This document shows positions 16,812 to 27,314 of a stretch of DNA of 64,000 nt, one piece after another. How positions within the stretch are numbered: the first letter of the stretch is position 1; every line of letters begins with the position of its first letter. Below the pieces are notes generated by a model, which was given only the letters and a program-made list of their open reading frames with translations, was not told the origin of the DNA and ran no database searches. The stretch comes from Xylanibacter rodentium. Its GTDB lineage: Bacteria > Bacteroidota > Bacteroidia > Bacteroidales > Bacteroidaceae. The stretch spans positions 109,981 through 173,980 of the forward strand of contig NZ_JABKKE010000005.1 of the NCBI RefSeq assembly GCF_013166575.1, read 5' to 3'. The position numbers and the translations under genes were made by a program.

Positions 16812-18683
16812 ATGATGGACTCTCAAGAAAACGCCATTGAAATGGGCAAAAAAGAAGAAGTGAACAAAATGGAAGAGACTGCGGTTCCTACAGCTGAAGC
16901 AACAGACCAGACCGAACTATCTCAAGTAGAGAACACCCAAGAGGAGACAACCGAGACACCCGACAAGGAGACCGAACGCAAGGTGTACACGTCAAAGAAA
17001 GAAGTGCTCGAAAGAATAAGAGAGATCGCGCACAGCGATGAAGCGCCACAGAAAGACGAGATTGACCAGCTGAAGACCGCATTCTATAAAATACACATCA
17101 CAGAGCGCGACGCTGCGCTCAAGAGCTATATAGACGGGGGCGGTGATCCTGAGAACTACCAGCTTGTGCCCGACGATGAAGAAGAGGCATTCAAGGCTGA
17201 AATGACCATCATCAAAGAAAAACGCACAAAAATATTCAAAGAGCAGGAAGCTGAAAAGGAAGAGAATCTCAAGAAGAAACTCGACATAATAGAAAAGATA
17301 AAAGCCATGGCAACCTCGCCCGAGGATGCCAACAAATCATATCAGGAATTCAAGGCTCTGCAACAGGAATGGAAAGAGATAAAGAATGTTCCGGCTACAA
17401 GGGCCAACGAATTGTGGCGCAACTACCAATTGTATGTAGAACAGTATTACGACCTTCTCAAGCTCAACAGCGAAGCACGCGAATATGATTTCAAGAAAAA
17501 CCTTGAACAGAAAATACGCATCTGTGAGGCTGCAGAGAAACTGGCTGATGAAGAAGACCTGATAAGTGCTTTCCACCAGTTGCAAAAGCTACATGCCGAA
17601 TATAGGGAAATAGGCCCCGTAGCCAAAGAACTGCGCGAAGAGATATGGATACGCTTCAAGGCTGCATCTACTGTAATCAACAAGCGCCACCAGCAGCATT
17701 TCGAGAATCTGCGTTCAAAGGAAGAGGAGAATCTTGCCCGTAAGACGGCTTTATGCGAGAAAGCCAAAGCCATTGCGGCAGAAGAGAACAAAGGCTCGGG
17801 AGACTGGGAACGCCACACGAAGGAAATTATAGCCATACAGGCAGAATGGAAGACTATCGGTTTTGCTCCGCAGAAGATGAACGTCAAGATTTTCGAGCGT
17901 TTCCGTGCCACATGCGACGATTTCTTCGGACGTAAGGCCGAATACTTCAAGACGCTTAAAGATACATTCAAGGAAAACGCCGATAAGAAACGCGCACTTG
18001 TAGAAAAGGCAAAAGCATTGCAGGACAGCACCGAATGGAAATCGACATCAGACAAACTCATGGCTCTGCAAAAAGAGTGGAAGACCATCGGAATGGTTCC
18101 AAAGAAGTTAGGAGACCAGCTTTGGGAGGAATTTCTCGGAGCCTGCAACCGGTTCTTTGAAGCCCGAAACGCCGCCAACGCAGGCCAGCGCAGCGAAGAA
18201 CACGCCAATCTGGAAAAGAAACGCGGAGTGATTGAAAAGTTGAAAGCACTGAAGGAAGAGCCGGGAGACAATACACAGGAAGCCGTGCAGAAATTGGTGG
18301 AGGAGTACAACGCCATAGGCCACGTACCCTATAAAGAAAAAGACAAACTATACGAAGAGTATCATGCCATTATTGACAAGATATACAAGGAACTGAATAT
18401 CAGCGTGGCACGCCGCCGCCTCAACAACTTCAAGAACAAGTTGAAGAATGTGGCAGAGCAAGGCGAAAACGCACTCGACAACGAACGCGCACGTCTGGTA
18501 CGCCAATATGAGGCCATTCGCAGCGAAGTACAGACATATGAGAACAACCTCGGATTCCTAAACGCATCGAGCAAGAAAGGCAACAGCCTTATCGACGAAA
18601 TGAACCGCAAGGTACAGAAACTCAAGGATGACATGAATCTGGTACGCGAGAAAATCAAGGCTATCGACGCAGAAAACAAGTAA
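16812..18683 (+). CDS. DUF349 repeat, coiled-coil protein
   Basis: The 623-residue protein begins with an acidic, low-complexity region (about residues 1-55, rich in Glu, Thr and Gln). It is followed by five or so DUF349 repeats, each with a Trp-Lys core such as QQEWKEIKNV, QAEWKTIGFAP and QKEWKTIGMVP. The C-terminus is a long coiled coil. No signal peptide, membrane segment or enzyme motif is present, so a cytoplasmic structural or nucleic-acid-associated role is likely. The molecular function of DUF349 in Bacteroidota is not established. The start has two Met codons (16812, 16815). It is monocistronic, with a clear terminator. Confidence 0.85.
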   Translation: MMDSQENAIEMGKKEEVNKMEETAVPTAEATDQTELSQVENTQEETTETPDKETERKVYTSKKEVLERIREIAHSDEAPQKDEIDQLKTAFYKIHITERDAALKSYIDGGGDPENYQLVPDDEEEAFKAEMTIIKEKRTKIFKEQEAEKEENLKKKLDIIEKIKAMATSPEDANKSYQEFKALQQEWKEIKNVPATRANELWRNYQLYVEQYYDLLKLNSEAREYDFKKNLEQKIRICEAAEKLADEEDLISAFHQLQKLHAEYREIGPVAKELREEIWIRFKAASTVINKRHQQHFENLRSKEEENLARKTALCEKAKAIAAEENKGSGDWERHTKEIIAIQAEWKTIGFAPQKMNVKIFERFRATCDDFFGRKAEYFKTLKDTFKENADKKRALVEKAKALQDSTEWKSTSDKLMALQKEWKTIGMVPKKLGDQLWEEFLGACNRFFEARNAANAGQRSEEHANLEKKRGVIEKLKALKEEPGDNTQEAVQKLVEEYNAIGHVPYKEKDKLYEEYHAIIDKIYKELNISVARRRLNNFKNKLKNVAEQGENALDNERARLVRQYEAIRSEVQTYENNLGFLNASSKKGNSLIDEMNRKVQKLKDDMNLVREKIKAIDAENK

Positions 18684-18707
18684 CAGAAGTCTATCACATT
18701 AACAATA

Positions 18708-18757
18708 AAGAGCCATATCATATACTCCCACAACGGGTAGAGTGATATGGCTCTTTT
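18708..18757 (+). terminator. Intrinsic terminator after the DUF349 gene
   Basis: A 13-bp stem (AAGAGCCATATCA with its complement) and a 22-nt loop are followed by a T-rich run. Confidence 0.85.
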
Positions 18758-18799
18758 CATTTTCATACACAAAAGTTTGTGCTTTTCATCAAAAAGCAC

Positions 18800-18980
18800 T
18801 ATCTTTGCACCCGTCAACAGGTTCACACACCATTGTGATTAAAAGGGAATCAGGTGAAAATCCTGAGCAGTCCCGCTGCTGTAAGTTGTCTTTTATACGG
18901 ACGGACACGATGCCACTGACATTTTTTCGGGAAGGCGTCCGCCGCAGACAACGAAGCCAGAAGACCTGCCGTTGACATAC
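18800..18980 (+). promoter_or_regulatory. Cobalamin riboswitch with its promoter
   Basis: The -7 box TATCTTTGC (18800-18808) is followed by a typical cobalamin aptamer: AGGTTCACACACC, AAAGGGAATCAGGTGAAA, the near-invariant B12 box region GAGCAGTCCCGCTGCTGTAA, and closing GAAGCCAGAAGACCTGCC. The btuB start is about 48 nt after the aptamer, leaving room for a short expression platform that hides the start. High cobalamin should turn the btuB-btuG-btuF-btuC operon off. Confidence 0.95.
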
Positions 18981-19027
18981 AATGTTTTTCCACGGCTCGA
19001 GGAAAGCCCGGAGAATACAGACAAGCT

Positions 19028-21037
19028 ATGAGAGAGAAAATTAAGATCAAAGCAACGGCATTCGTGTCGACGCTGTTGGCGGGAATGGCTTTCAACAACG
19101 CTGCAGCACAAACAGACAGCACGAACTCAACCGCACACCGGTTGGACAATGTCGACGTGATAGGCACGCGCAAGATACGGGAAGTGACGAGCACCGCACC
19201 GGTACACATGCTTACACAGGAACAGTTCGGCACATTCGGCATCACCGACATTGCCGACGCGCTGAACCGTCTGCCCGGCATAACCCTGCGCGACTATGGC
19301 GGTGCGGGCGGCATGAAGACCGTATCCGTGCGCGGATTCGGCACACAGCACACAGGCGTATCCTATGACGGCATAATGCTGAGCGACTGTCAAAGCGGTG
19401 ACATCGACATATCAAGATATTCACTGGACAATGTGGCCCGTATCTCGCTCACCATCGGTGACAACGACGACATATTCGTTCCGGCCAAAAACTCGGCATC
19501 GGCCGCAGTACTGTCCATACAGACCTTTCCCCCACCCTCATCCTATACACGTCCACGTCTCACGGCGCAAGTCAAGACCGGCTCGTTCGGATATGTCAGT
19601 CCATTCATAAAATACGAGCAGAGCCTGTCGGAGAAGTTTGCGATATCGGCTACAGGCGAATATATATATGCAGAAAACGACTATCCGTTCATACTCCGCA
19701 ACATATCAATCGTGACACACGAACGCCGCACAAACAGCCGGATGAACCAAGGCCACGGCGAAATGAATTTCACATGGATGCCTGACAAACGGAACATGCT
19801 CACAGGAAAGGCTTACTACTATGACAATGACAGGCAGTTGCCCGGTCAGGTCAGATACTACACCAACATCAGCAACGAACAACTGCACGACCGCAACGCC
19901 TTTGCACAACTGCTATACAGCACGCGCCACGGTGAGAAGCTGTCAATGAAGTGGTTTGTCAAGTACAACTATGCCGAATCGGTATATACCGACGGTACTT
20001 ACGGTGGAGGCGTGAAAGACGCCACATACAGGCAGCGCGAGGCATACACATCAATATGCGTGCTATATGCACCCGCATCGGCATGGGCCGTTGACTACTC
20101 CGCCGATTACAGCTTCAACAACCTTTCAAGCAGCCTGCCGACCGACATACGCCCGTTCCGACACACTGTTCTGCAATCGCTCACCGGAAAATACCGCACA
20201 GCGAGAGTCACTGCTACGACACGCCTGCTCCACTCGCTATATCTCAACGATGCCAAGGACGGCCCCGGAGCACGCAACACACGCAGACTATCGCCGTCAG
20301 TATCGGTATCCTACAAAATACTCAACGGACATGAACTGTATCTGAGAGCATCATACAAGAACATTTTCCGCAGTCCGACCTTCAACGAATCCTACTTCTT
20401 CCACTACGGCAGCACAGACCTTCTGCCCGAATCGACCGATCAATACAACATCGGTGTGACATGGAGCACATCGTACGGCAACGGTTCCGGCATTCGGATT
20501 ATAGCCGACGGATATGTCAACCACGTGAAAGACAAGATAGTGGCCGTGCCGTACAACATGTTTGTATGGACCAACATCAACGTTGGCAAAGTGCTTGCCA
20601 GAGGATTTGACGCCACATTGAATGCAACCCACCGCTTCGGAACAAGCCGTCACTCATTGTCGGCATCGGCAAGTTACAGCCATCAACGGGTGGAGAACCA
20701 CACCAATCCGGCGTCAAATTACTACAAGAATCAGCTTGCCTACATTCCTATACACAGCGGCAGTGCCGCCATCGGCTACGACAATCCATGGATATGCCTT
20801 TCACTGCACGCCACGGGCATGAGCAGCCGCTATGCCAACAACGAGCACTATGACGGAACAAAGGTGAACGGATACGTTGAAACGGGAATCACGGCATACC
20901 GCCAAATCCCCATAGGACACCATCGTATCGAGATAAGGGCCGATGCAAAGAATATCTTCAACAAACAGTACGAGCTCGTAGCACGCTATCCCATGCCGGG
21001 CCGTAGTTATACGTTATCATTAAACTATAAACTATAA
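19028..21037 (+). CDS. btuB: TonB-dependent cobalamin receptor
   Basis: BtuB imports corrinoids across the outer membrane using TonB energy. The product (669 residues) has a signal peptide ending near NNAAAQ, a TonB-box-like start of the plug (LDNVDVIGTRK), and a plug domain with DIADALNRLPGITLRDYGGAGGMKTVSVRGFG. A 22-strand-type barrel follows, ending in YTLSLNYKL. The assignment to cobalamin rests on the riboswitch directly upstream and the BtuG, BtuF and BtuC-like genes behind it. Confidence 0.93.
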   Translation: MREKIKIKATAFVSTLLAGMAFNNAAAQTDSTNSTAHRLDNVDVIGTRKIREVTSTAPVHMLTQEQFGTFGITDIADALNRLPGITLRDYGGAGGMKTVSVRGFGTQHTGVSYDGIMLSDCQSGDIDISRYSLDNVARISLTIGDNDDIFVPAKNSASAAVLSIQTFPPPSSYTRPRLTAQVKTGSFGYVSPFIKYEQSLSEKFAISATGEYIYAENDYPFILRNISIVTHERRTNSRMNQGHGEMNFTWMPDKRNMLTGKAYYYDNDRQLPGQVRYYTNISNEQLHDRNAFAQLLYSTRHGEKLSMKWFVKYNYAESVYTDGTYGGGVKDATYRQREAYTSICVLYAPASAWAVDYSADYSFNNLSSSLPTDIRPFRHTVLQSLTGKYRTARVTATTRLLHSLYLNDAKDGPGARNTRRLSPSVSVSYKILNGHELYLRASYKNIFRSPTFNESYFFHYGSTDLLPESTDQYNIGVTWSTSYGNGSGIRIIADGYVNHVKDKIVAVPYNMFVWTNINVGKVLARGFDATLNATHRFGTSRHSLSASASYSHQRVENHTNPASNYYKNQLAYIPIHSGSAAIGYDNPWICLSLHATGMSSRYANNEHYDGTKVNGYVETGITAYRQIPIGHHRIEIRADAKNIFNKQYELVARYPMPGRSYTLSLNYKL

Positions 21038-21062
21038 TATCATTTTAAAACTTGGAAAGAAT

Positions 21063-22226
21063 ATGAAAAAGTATTTGTTGAGCATTGCAGTGCTACTCAT
21101 GGGTACAACCGTACTGACATCGTGTGACGACGATGATGATGACAATGTCAATCCGCCTCATGTAACATGCCCGGTGGATGTGAATCTTGGCGTATATGTT
21201 GTCAACTCAGGAAATCAGAGCGGACAGATTGACGGAGGCCTGACATATCTGAACGCGGAGACATGGGCTTCGGAAAAAGACGTGTTTGCCAAAGCCAACG
21301 GCCGCAGCCTCGGCATCACAGCCAACGACGGCATCGTATACGGCACGAAACTGTATATAGCTGTCACCGGCGAGAACACCATCGAGGTAATGGACAACAG
21401 CACACTAAAGTCACTGAAGCAGATAAACACAGTCAACGCCATAGGTGAAGGCAAAGGCAACCAGCCGCGCCATTTTGCAGCCGGCAACGGATGTATATAT
21501 GTGTCGACATTTGCAGGATATGTGGCAGCCATCGACACCGCTACCTACGAAGTGGTGAAGACATACCCCACGACACCCGAAACAGAAAATGTAAACAAAG
21601 TGTATCCCGAAGGAATGGCCGTGAATGGCAATACGCTCTATGTGGCAAACTCAAGCTATGGCAACGGACAATTCCCGTCAATCGGCAAAATAGACCTGAC
21701 AACCGGCAATGTGACTCTCTTCACCGACGAACTCATAAACAACCCCAATGCCGTATACGCATCGGGCAATGACCTCTATGTGCTCGACTACGGCAAATAC
21801 GATGCAAGCTGGAACCAGGTGGGCGCCGGAGTTAAGAAAATATCGGGCGGCAAGGTCAGCGACGTTGTTCCGGCCACCAATATGGCTGTTGCCGGAACGA
21901 AGATTTACACATACAATGCCCCGTACACCACTCCTGCCACAGTTCCGTCATACAGCGTATATGACATGACAACCGGAAAGACAGCCGAATTCATTGCAGC
22001 CGACTCCAACGACGCACCGTTCTCGGCAGCTGCAATATCTGCCGATCCCATCCGCGGATACGTGTACATAGCGTCGTACATAAAAAATGAAGACACCGGT
22101 TATCCTGACTACAAAGCCAACGGCTATCTCAATGTATACGACTTGAACGGCAAGCTCGTGAAAACATGTCCGACGGGTGTTGGTCCGACGGCCATAATCC
22201 AAAACACAACCGTAGTGTATGAATAA
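21063..22226 (+). CDS. btuG: BtuG-like surface cobalamin-binding lipoprotein (beta-propeller)
   Basis: The 387-residue protein has a lipoprotein signal ending in LTSC followed by DDDDDD, an acidic run that in Bacteroidetes directs lipoproteins to the cell surface. The body is a YncE/DUF5074-like seven-bladed propeller with repeats such as VYVVNSG, LYIAVTGENTIEVMD, LYVANSSYGNG and LYVLDYGKYD. In Bacteroides, BtuG of this architecture captures vitamin B12 very tightly above BtuB. Position right after btuB (25-nt gap) under a B12 riboswitch supports that role. It overlaps the next gene by 8 nt, so the two are probably translationally coupled. Confidence 0.87.
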   Translation: MKKYLLSIAVLLMGTTVLTSCDDDDDDNVNPPHVTCPVDVNLGVYVVNSGNQSGQIDGGLTYLNAETWASEKDVFAKANGRSLGITANDGIVYGTKLYIAVTGENTIEVMDNSTLKSLKQINTVNAIGEGKGNQPRHFAAGNGCIYVSTFAGYVAAIDTATYEVVKTYPTTPETENVNKVYPEGMAVNGNTLYVANSSYGNGQFPSIGKIDLTTGNVTLFTDELINNPNAVYASGNDLYVLDYGKYDASWNQVGAGVKKISGGKVSDVVPATNMAVAGTKIYTYNAPYTTPATVPSYSVYDMTTGKTAEFIAADSNDAPFSAAAISADPIRGYVYIASYIKNEDTGYPDYKANGYLNVYDLNGKLVKTCPTGVGPTAIIQNTTVVYE

Positions 22227-23355
22227 CATTGCCATTGGCATATGCCGGATTATTGCTGCGGTCCTGCTTTTCTGCTCATGCGGCGGAAGAGGCAAGACCG
22301 CAGCTTCTTCAGATTGCACTACCGACTCTCTAAGCCACTCCTCACTACTCAAGATAAGCCGTGGCGACGGCTTCACCCGTGTGGACATGGCCGACCCGTG
22401 GAACAGCGGACGCACACTGCACACATACCTTCTAATCCCCGCAGATAACGACATGCCCGAAACATTGCCGCAAGGCACTGTGGTACGCACTCCGCTGCAG
22501 CGCGCCGTAGTGGCCACATCGGTACATTGCGGTCTGATTTCTTCATTGGGATGTATAAAATCCATCGCCGGAGTATGCGACCCGCAATACATCAATCTGC
22601 CAGAGATTACACTCGGCATCACCAGAGGTTCCATCGCCGACTGCGGCAACGGAATCACTCCCACGGTAGAGAAGATAATCGACATCGATGCCGACGCCAT
22701 ATTGCTCTCACCGTTCCAGAACAGTGGCGGATACGGCAAGATAGAGAAGACAGGCATCCCCATCATCGAAGCCGCCGACTATATGGAATCGTCGGCCCTT
22801 GGCCGCGCCGAGTGGATGAAGTTTTACGGCATGCTATTCGGAGCAGAAGAACGTGCAAACAACATGTTTGCCGATATAGAACAGCGTTACGGTGAACTCA
22901 AAATCATGGCCGCACGTGCCAAGGAACGCAGTTCGGTACTGTTCGACCGGCAGAACGGTGCGGCATGGTATGTACCCGGAGGGCACAGCACCATCGGAGG
23001 ATTGCTGCGCGACGCCTGCGCAGACAATCCCTTTGCCGACGACAGACACAGTGGTAGTGTGGCACTGCCATTCGAGAGTGTTCTCGAACGCGCAGCACAC
23101 TGCAACGTATGGATGATACGCTATAATTCTCCACGCGACCTGACACTTGCCGACCTCAAGACCGACAAGGACGGGTACAGCCGTTTCGACGCCTGGCAGA
23201 CAGGAAATGTATACGGATGCAACACCAATCACAGTACGTACTACGAAGATACTCCGTTCAATCCCGACAGGCTGCTGCGCGATCTTATCATCATCTGTCA
23301 TCCCTCTCTCGCCGACAGTCTCGGCCAACCGGAATATTTCGTCAGAATGAAATAG
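22219..23355 (+). CDS. btuF: BtuF-like corrinoid ABC-transporter binding lipoprotein
   Basis: The protein (378 residues) starts with a lipoprotein signal (LLFCSCGG) and continues as a class III substrate-binding protein. ALQRAVVATSVHCGLISSLG resembles the family's conserved strand; the hinge part is DADAILLSPFQNSGGYGKIEKTGIPIIEAADYMESSALGRAEWMKFYGMLFG. It should hand cobalamin from the periplasm to the BtuC permease. Its ATG lies within the end of btuG. The C-terminal RLLRDLIIICHP is typical of Fe3+/cobalamin binding proteins. Confidence 0.9.
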   Translation: MNNIAIGICRIIAAVLLFCSCGGRGKTAASSDCTTDSLSHSSLLKISRGDGFTRVDMADPWNSGRTLHTYLLIPADNDMPETLPQGTVVRTPLQRAVVATSVHCGLISSLGCIKSIAGVCDPQYINLPEITLGITRGSIADCGNGITPTVEKIIDIDADAILLSPFQNSGGYGKIEKTGIPIIEAADYMESSALGRAEWMKFYGMLFGAEERANNMFADIEQRYGELKIMAARAKERSSVLFDRQNGAAWYVPGGHSTIGGLLRDACADNPFADDRHSGSVALPFESVLERAAHCNVWMIRYNSPRDLTLADLKTDKDGYSRFDAWQTGNVYGCNTNHSTYYEDTPFNPDRLLRDLIIICHPSLADSLGQPEYFVRMK

Positions 23356-23445
23356 AAACACCGAAAGCCCCATATTACACTGCTTCAAAGATGTTCCGGA
23401 TTATATCAATGGTATGCTTGTGTTACCTCTAATAAAAGAAAAGAA

Positions 23446-24450
23446 ATGAAGCCGACATTCATCTTGATGCCATTTTTGGCCGCCGTTCTCTTTACGGCAA
23501 ATCTTCTCGTAGGAGCCGTAAACATTCCTGCATCCGAAGTGTTTTCCATACTTGCAGGACATACCGGCAGTCACGCCTCGTGGCAATATATCGTCATGGA
23601 GTCGCGTCTGCCACAAGCCATCACGGCCACACTCTGCGGCGGCGCGCTCGCTGTGTCAGGACTGATGCTTCAGACGGCTTTCCGTAATCCCCTGGCCGGA
23701 CCGAGTGTCTTCGGCATCAACAGCGGAGCCAGCCTTGGCGTTGCATTGGTCATGCTACTGCTCGGCGGCAACATCACAGCCGGCAATGTATCGCTATCAG
23801 GCTTCATGGCCGTACTCGCGGCCGCTTTTGCCGGAGCCATGGCCGTGATGGGCCTGATTCTCTTCTTCGCCAACATCGTACGCAGCAACGTAATGTTGCT
23901 CATCATCGGCATTATGATTGGCTATATAGCGTCGTCGGCCATAGCCCTGCTCAATTTCTTCGCCACCGAAGAAGGCGTACAGTCGTACATGGTCTGGGGA
24001 CTCGGAAACTTCGGTGGTGTGTCCATGTCACAGATGCCGTGGTTTGCCGGTGTCACCGTTGCCGGACTCATCGGCTCGTTACTGCTGGTCAAGCCGCTAA
24101 ATGCGTTGCTGCTTGGCGAGCGATATGCCGAGAATCTTGGCGTGAACATCACTCTCGTACGCAATACACTGCTCTTCACCACCGGCCTGCTCACAGCTGT
24201 TACCACGGCTTTTTGCGGTCCTGTGGCTTTCATCGGACTGGCCGTGCCGCACATCGCACGCATGATAACCGGCACCGACAATCACCGACACCTCATGCCC
24301 GCCACCATCTTCTGCGGTTCCATAGTCGCTTTGACATGCAATATCATCTGTGTGCTTCCGGGCAATATAGGTATCATTCCGCTCAATGCAGTCACACCAA
24401 TAATGGGTGCTCCTGTAATAATATATGTAATAATGCACAGCAGGAATTAA
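23446..24450 (+). CDS. btuC: BtuC-like FecCD-family ABC permease
   Basis: The 334-residue permease has about ten membrane segments and FecCD signatures: RLPQAITATLCGGALAVSG, LQTAFRNPLAGPSVFGINSGA, and the coupling-helix region GLAVPHIARMITGTDNHRHLMPA. It would move corrinoids across the inner membrane with BtuF. The cognate ATPase gene (btuD) should come next but is absent: a tRNA gene with its own promoter follows. The ATPase may be encoded elsewhere or shared with a siderophore system. A 90-nt gap separates it from btuF. Confidence 0.9.
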   Translation: MKPTFILMPFLAAVLFTANLLVGAVNIPASEVFSILAGHTGSHASWQYIVMESRLPQAITATLCGGALAVSGLMLQTAFRNPLAGPSVFGINSGASLGVALVMLLLGGNITAGNVSLSGFMAVLAAAFAGAMAVMGLILFFANIVRSNVMLLIIGIMIGYIASSAIALLNFFATEEGVQSYMVWGLGNFGGVSMSQMPWFAGVTVAGLIGSLLLVKPLNALLLGERYAENLGVNITLVRNTLLFTTGLLTAVTTAFCGPVAFIGLAVPHIARMITGTDNHRHLMPATIFCGSIVALTCNIICVLPGNIGIIPLNAVTPIMGAPVIIYVIMHSRN

Positions 24451-24541
24451 ATGAGCATGTCTTTTTGTATAAAAAGCAGAAAAAAGAGTAATCATAAACA
24501 CATTTTTTCACTAAAAATTTTGCAGTTTACGAAAATTCCGC

Positions 24542-24549
24542 TACCTTTG
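24542..24549 (+). promoter_or_regulatory. Promoter of tRNA-Gln
   Basis: TACCTTTGC fits the -7 consensus about 42 nt before the mature tRNA 5' end. Confidence 0.6.
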
Positions 24550-24590
24550 CACTCGCAATTCGGAAATATACCGGACGGCAATAAAACAAT

Positions 24591-24661
24591 TGGGATATGG
24601 TGTAATGGTAACACTACAGATTCTGGTCCTGTCATTCTTGGTTCGAGTCCGAGTATCCCAA
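24591..24661 (+). tRNA. tRNA-Gln, anticodon CUG
   Basis: The 71-nt cloverleaf is drawn by hand. The acceptor stem TGGGATA pairs with TATCCCA, the D-loop contains AATGGTAA, the anticodon loop TTCTGGT reads CTG, and the T arm CTTGG-TTCGAGT-CCGAG is intact. The discriminator base is A. The anticodon stem has one A-C mismatch at its base. CCA is not encoded, as usual in this group. It reads CAG codons. Confidence 0.95.
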
Positions 24662-24667
24662 CAAGTA

Positions 24668-24706
24668 AAAGAGGCAAGTACACCGTAAAAGGTTGCTTGC
24701 CTCTTT
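24668..24706 (+). terminator. Intrinsic terminator after tRNA-Gln
   Basis: The stem AAAGAGGCAAG pairs perfectly with CTTGCCTCTTT around a 17-nt loop and is followed by a T-rich tail. Confidence 0.85.
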
Positions 24707-24784
24707 ATTTTTTATCACCCCTTTCCAACCGTATCATAAATGCTAATAAATCCCAATTTATTTTGCCATTATGCTGATTTGCAG

Positions 24785-24792
24785 TAACTTTG
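24785..24792 (+). promoter_or_regulatory. Promoter of rsfS-ftsH
   Basis: TAACTTTG fits the -7 consensus, 41 nt before the rsfS ATG. Confidence 0.55.
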
Positions 24793-24832
24793 TCCGAAAT
24801 TTACCGAATATACAAACGTAATATAAATATAA

Positions 24833-25192
24833 ATGGAACAAACAAAACAGCTTGTAGAAGCAATAACAAAGGGTATACAGGAGAAAAAAGGAAGCAATAT
24901 CGCAATAGCAGACCTCGGCGGCATTGCCGGAGCCATCTGCCACTACTTCGTAATATGTCAGGGCTCGTCACCTGCACAGGTTGAAGCCATAGCCGACTCC
25001 GTGGCAGAGTTTACACGCATAAACGCCAAGGAAAAACCAATCAAGGTCAACGGTCTTGGCAACGCGCAATGGGTGGCCATGGACTACGGAGACGTATTGG
25101 TGCACATATTTCTGCCCGATTTACGCGAATATTACGACTTGGAACACCTTTGGGAAGACGCACCTATAACGCGCATCCCCGACCTCGATTGA
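24833..25192 (+). CDS. rsfS: Ribosome silencing factor
   Basis: RsfS binds ribosomal protein L14 (uL14) and blocks subunit joining when nutrients are short. The 119-residue protein has the family core: IADLGGIAGAICHYFVICQGSSPAQVEAIADSV, then NAQWVAMDYGDVLVHIF and REYYDLEHLWEDAP. It is the first gene of the rsfS-ftsH unit; the gap to ftsH is 24 nt. This order (rsfS, ftsH, cdsA) is typical of Bacteroidales. Confidence 0.95.
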   Translation: MEQTKQLVEAITKGIQEKKGSNIAIADLGGIAGAICHYFVICQGSSPAQVEAIADSVAEFTRINAKEKPIKVNGLGNAQWVAMDYGDVLVHIFLPDLREYYDLEHLWEDAPITRIPDLD

Positions 25193-25216
25193 AAATAAAC
25201 CGACGAACAGGACATA

Positions 25217-27262
25217 ATGGACAAAAAGAATCAGAATAACCCGAAGATGAACATGCCGAGATTCAACATGAACTGGATTTACGGCATCGTCATTGTCACG
25301 CTCATCGCGCTCTACATGAGAGGAGGAGGAGCCGCAAACTCGAGCGTGACAACCGAGACATCCTACGACCAGTTCAAGACAATGGTGATGAAAGGCTATG
25401 CGTCGAAAATCGTTGTCAATAAAGAACAGAACAAGCTACGGATGTATGTAAAGCCGGAACATATACGTGATGTGTTCAAACAAGGCTCGGACAAGACCGG
25501 CAAAGACCCTGCCGTAAACGTGGAGTTCGGCTCGGTAGACAAAGTGGAACAGTTTGTCGATGAGGCCCGCGCACAGAAAAAGTTCACCGGCGAATATCAA
25601 TACGACAATCAGAAAGAGAACAACATGATCAACATGATCATATACAACCTCTTGCCCTTCGTATTGATAATAGGCATCATCATGCGCCGCATGAGCGGAG
25701 GCTCCGGTGGCGCAGGAGGAGTGTTCAACGTGGGCAAGAGCAAGGCCAAGATGTATGAGAAAGGCGGCGAACTGAACGTTACGTTCAAGGATGTGGCCGG
25801 ACAAGTGGGAGCCAAGCAAGAAGTTCAGGAGATTGTTGACTTCCTGAAAAACCCTCAGAAATACACCGAACTTGGCGGAAAGATACCCAAGGGTGCACTG
25901 CTCGTAGGTCCTCCGGGCACGGGTAAGACATTGTTGGCAAAGGCCGTAGCCGGTGAGGCAGGAGTTCCTTTCTTCTCGATGAGCGGAAGCGACTTCGTGG
26001 AGATGTTCGTAGGTGTGGGTGCAAGCCGCGTACGCGACCTTTTCCGTCAGGCCAAGGAGAAGTCGCCATGTATCATCTTTATAGACGAAATCGACGCCGT
26101 GGGCCGTGCCCGCAGCAAGAATCCGGCCATGGGAGGCAACGACGAACGCGAAAACACACTCAACGCGCTGCTGACGGAGATGGACGGATTCGGCACCAAC
26201 AGCGGTGTGATAATCCTCGCAGCCACAAACCGCGCCGACATGCTCGACTCTGCACTGTTGCGTGCCGGACGATTCGACCGCCAGATACACGTCGACCTGC
26301 CCGACTTAAGCGAACGCAAGGATATCTTCCGCGTACACCTGAAACCGCTGAAGACCGACGAGACACTTGACATAGACTATCTGGCACGCCAGACCCCGGG
26401 ATTCTCCGGAGCCGACATAGCCAACGTATGCAACGAGGCCGCACTGATAGCAGCCCGCCACAACAGCAAGACAGTGGGCAAACAGGACTTTCTTGACGCT
26501 GTAGACCGCATCATCGGCGGACTGGAGAAGAAGACCAAGATAATGACATCCGCCGAAAAGCGCGCCATAGCCATACACGAGGCCGGACACGCCACCATCT
26601 CATGGTTTACGGAACACGCCAACCCGCTGGTCAAAGTGAGTATCGTGCCACGCGGACGCGCCCTTGGTGCCGCATGGTATATGCCTGAAGAGCGCGCCAT
26701 CACGACAAAAGAAGAAATGCTTGACGAGATGTGTGCCACGCTCGGAGGCCGCGCCGCCGAAGAACTGTTCATCGGCCGGATATCGACCGGCGCCATGAAC
26801 GACCTCGAACGCGTCACCAAAAGTGCATACGGAATGATAGCATATGCAGGTATGAGCGACAAGCTGCCCAACATATGCTACTACAACAACAACGAATACA
26901 ACTTCCAGCGTCCTTACTCCGAGACCACTGCCAAGATTATGGACGACGAGGTGCTGAAGATGATAAACGAGCAGTATGACCGTGCCAAAAGCATCCTGAC
27001 AGAACACAAGGAAGGCCACGCCCAACTGGCCGACCTGCTCGTGAGCCGGGAGGTAATCTTCGCGGAGGACGTGGAACGCATCTTCGGAAAGCGCCCATGG
27101 GCAAGCAGGGCCGAGGAACTGCTCGAAGCACAACAGCGGGCTGAAGCCGAGGCTATGGCCGAACGGCGCGCCAAGGAACTGGAACGCGAGGCCGCAGCCA
27201 AAGCTGAAAATGACAGTAAGGAACAGCAAGCACAGGAAGACGGTGAGACAAGTGCCCAATGA
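25217..27262 (+). CDS. ftsH: ATP-dependent zinc metalloprotease FtsH
   Basis: FtsH is a membrane-anchored hexameric AAA+ protease that degrades misfolded membrane proteins and short-lived regulators. The 681-residue protein has two N-terminal membrane helices (about residues 19-35 and 140-160) around a periplasmic domain, Walker A GPPGTGKT (231-238), Walker [10 protein letters not shown], the second region of homology [20 protein letters not shown], and the zinc site HEAGH (454-458). The C-terminus is a Glu/Ala-rich tail. cdsA follows but with its own promoter after a terminator. Confidence 0.97.
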   Translation: MDKKNQNNPKMNMPRFNMNWIYGIVIVTLIALYMRGGGAANSSVTTETSYDQFKTMVMKGYASKIVVNKEQNKLRMYVKPEHIRDVFKQGSDKTGKDPAVNVEFGSVDKVEQFVDEARAQKKFTGEYQYDNQKENNMINMIIYNLLPFVLIIGIIMRRMSGGSGGAGGVFNVGKSKAKMYEKGGELNVTFKDVAGQVGAKQEVQEIVDFLKNPQKYTELGGKIPKGALLVGPPGTGKTLLAKAVAGEAGVPFFSMSGSDFVEMFVGVGASRVRDLFRQAKEKSPCIIFIDEIDAVGRARSKNPAMGGNDERENTLNALLTEMDGFGTNSGVIILAATNRADMLDSALLRAGRFDRQIHVDLPDLSERKDIFRVHLKPLKTDETLDIDYLARQTPGFSGADIANVCNEAALIAARHNSKTVGKQDFLDAVDRIIGGLEKKTKIMTSAEKRAIAIHEAGHATISWFTEHANPLVKVSIVPRGRALGAAWYMPEERAITTKEEMLDEMCATLGGRAAEELFIGRISTGAMNDLERVTKSAYGMIAYAGMSDKLPNICYYNNNEYNFQRPYSETTAKIMDDEVLKMINEQYDRAKSILTEHKEGHAQLADLLVSREVIFAEDVERIFGKRPWASRAEELLEAQQRAEAEAMAERRAKELEREAAAKAENDSKEQQAQEDGETSAQ

Positions 27263-27314
27263 CAGGTTTGCCGCATCCCGATGTATGATTGAAAGAATAT
27301 CATCCGAGTCCTAA

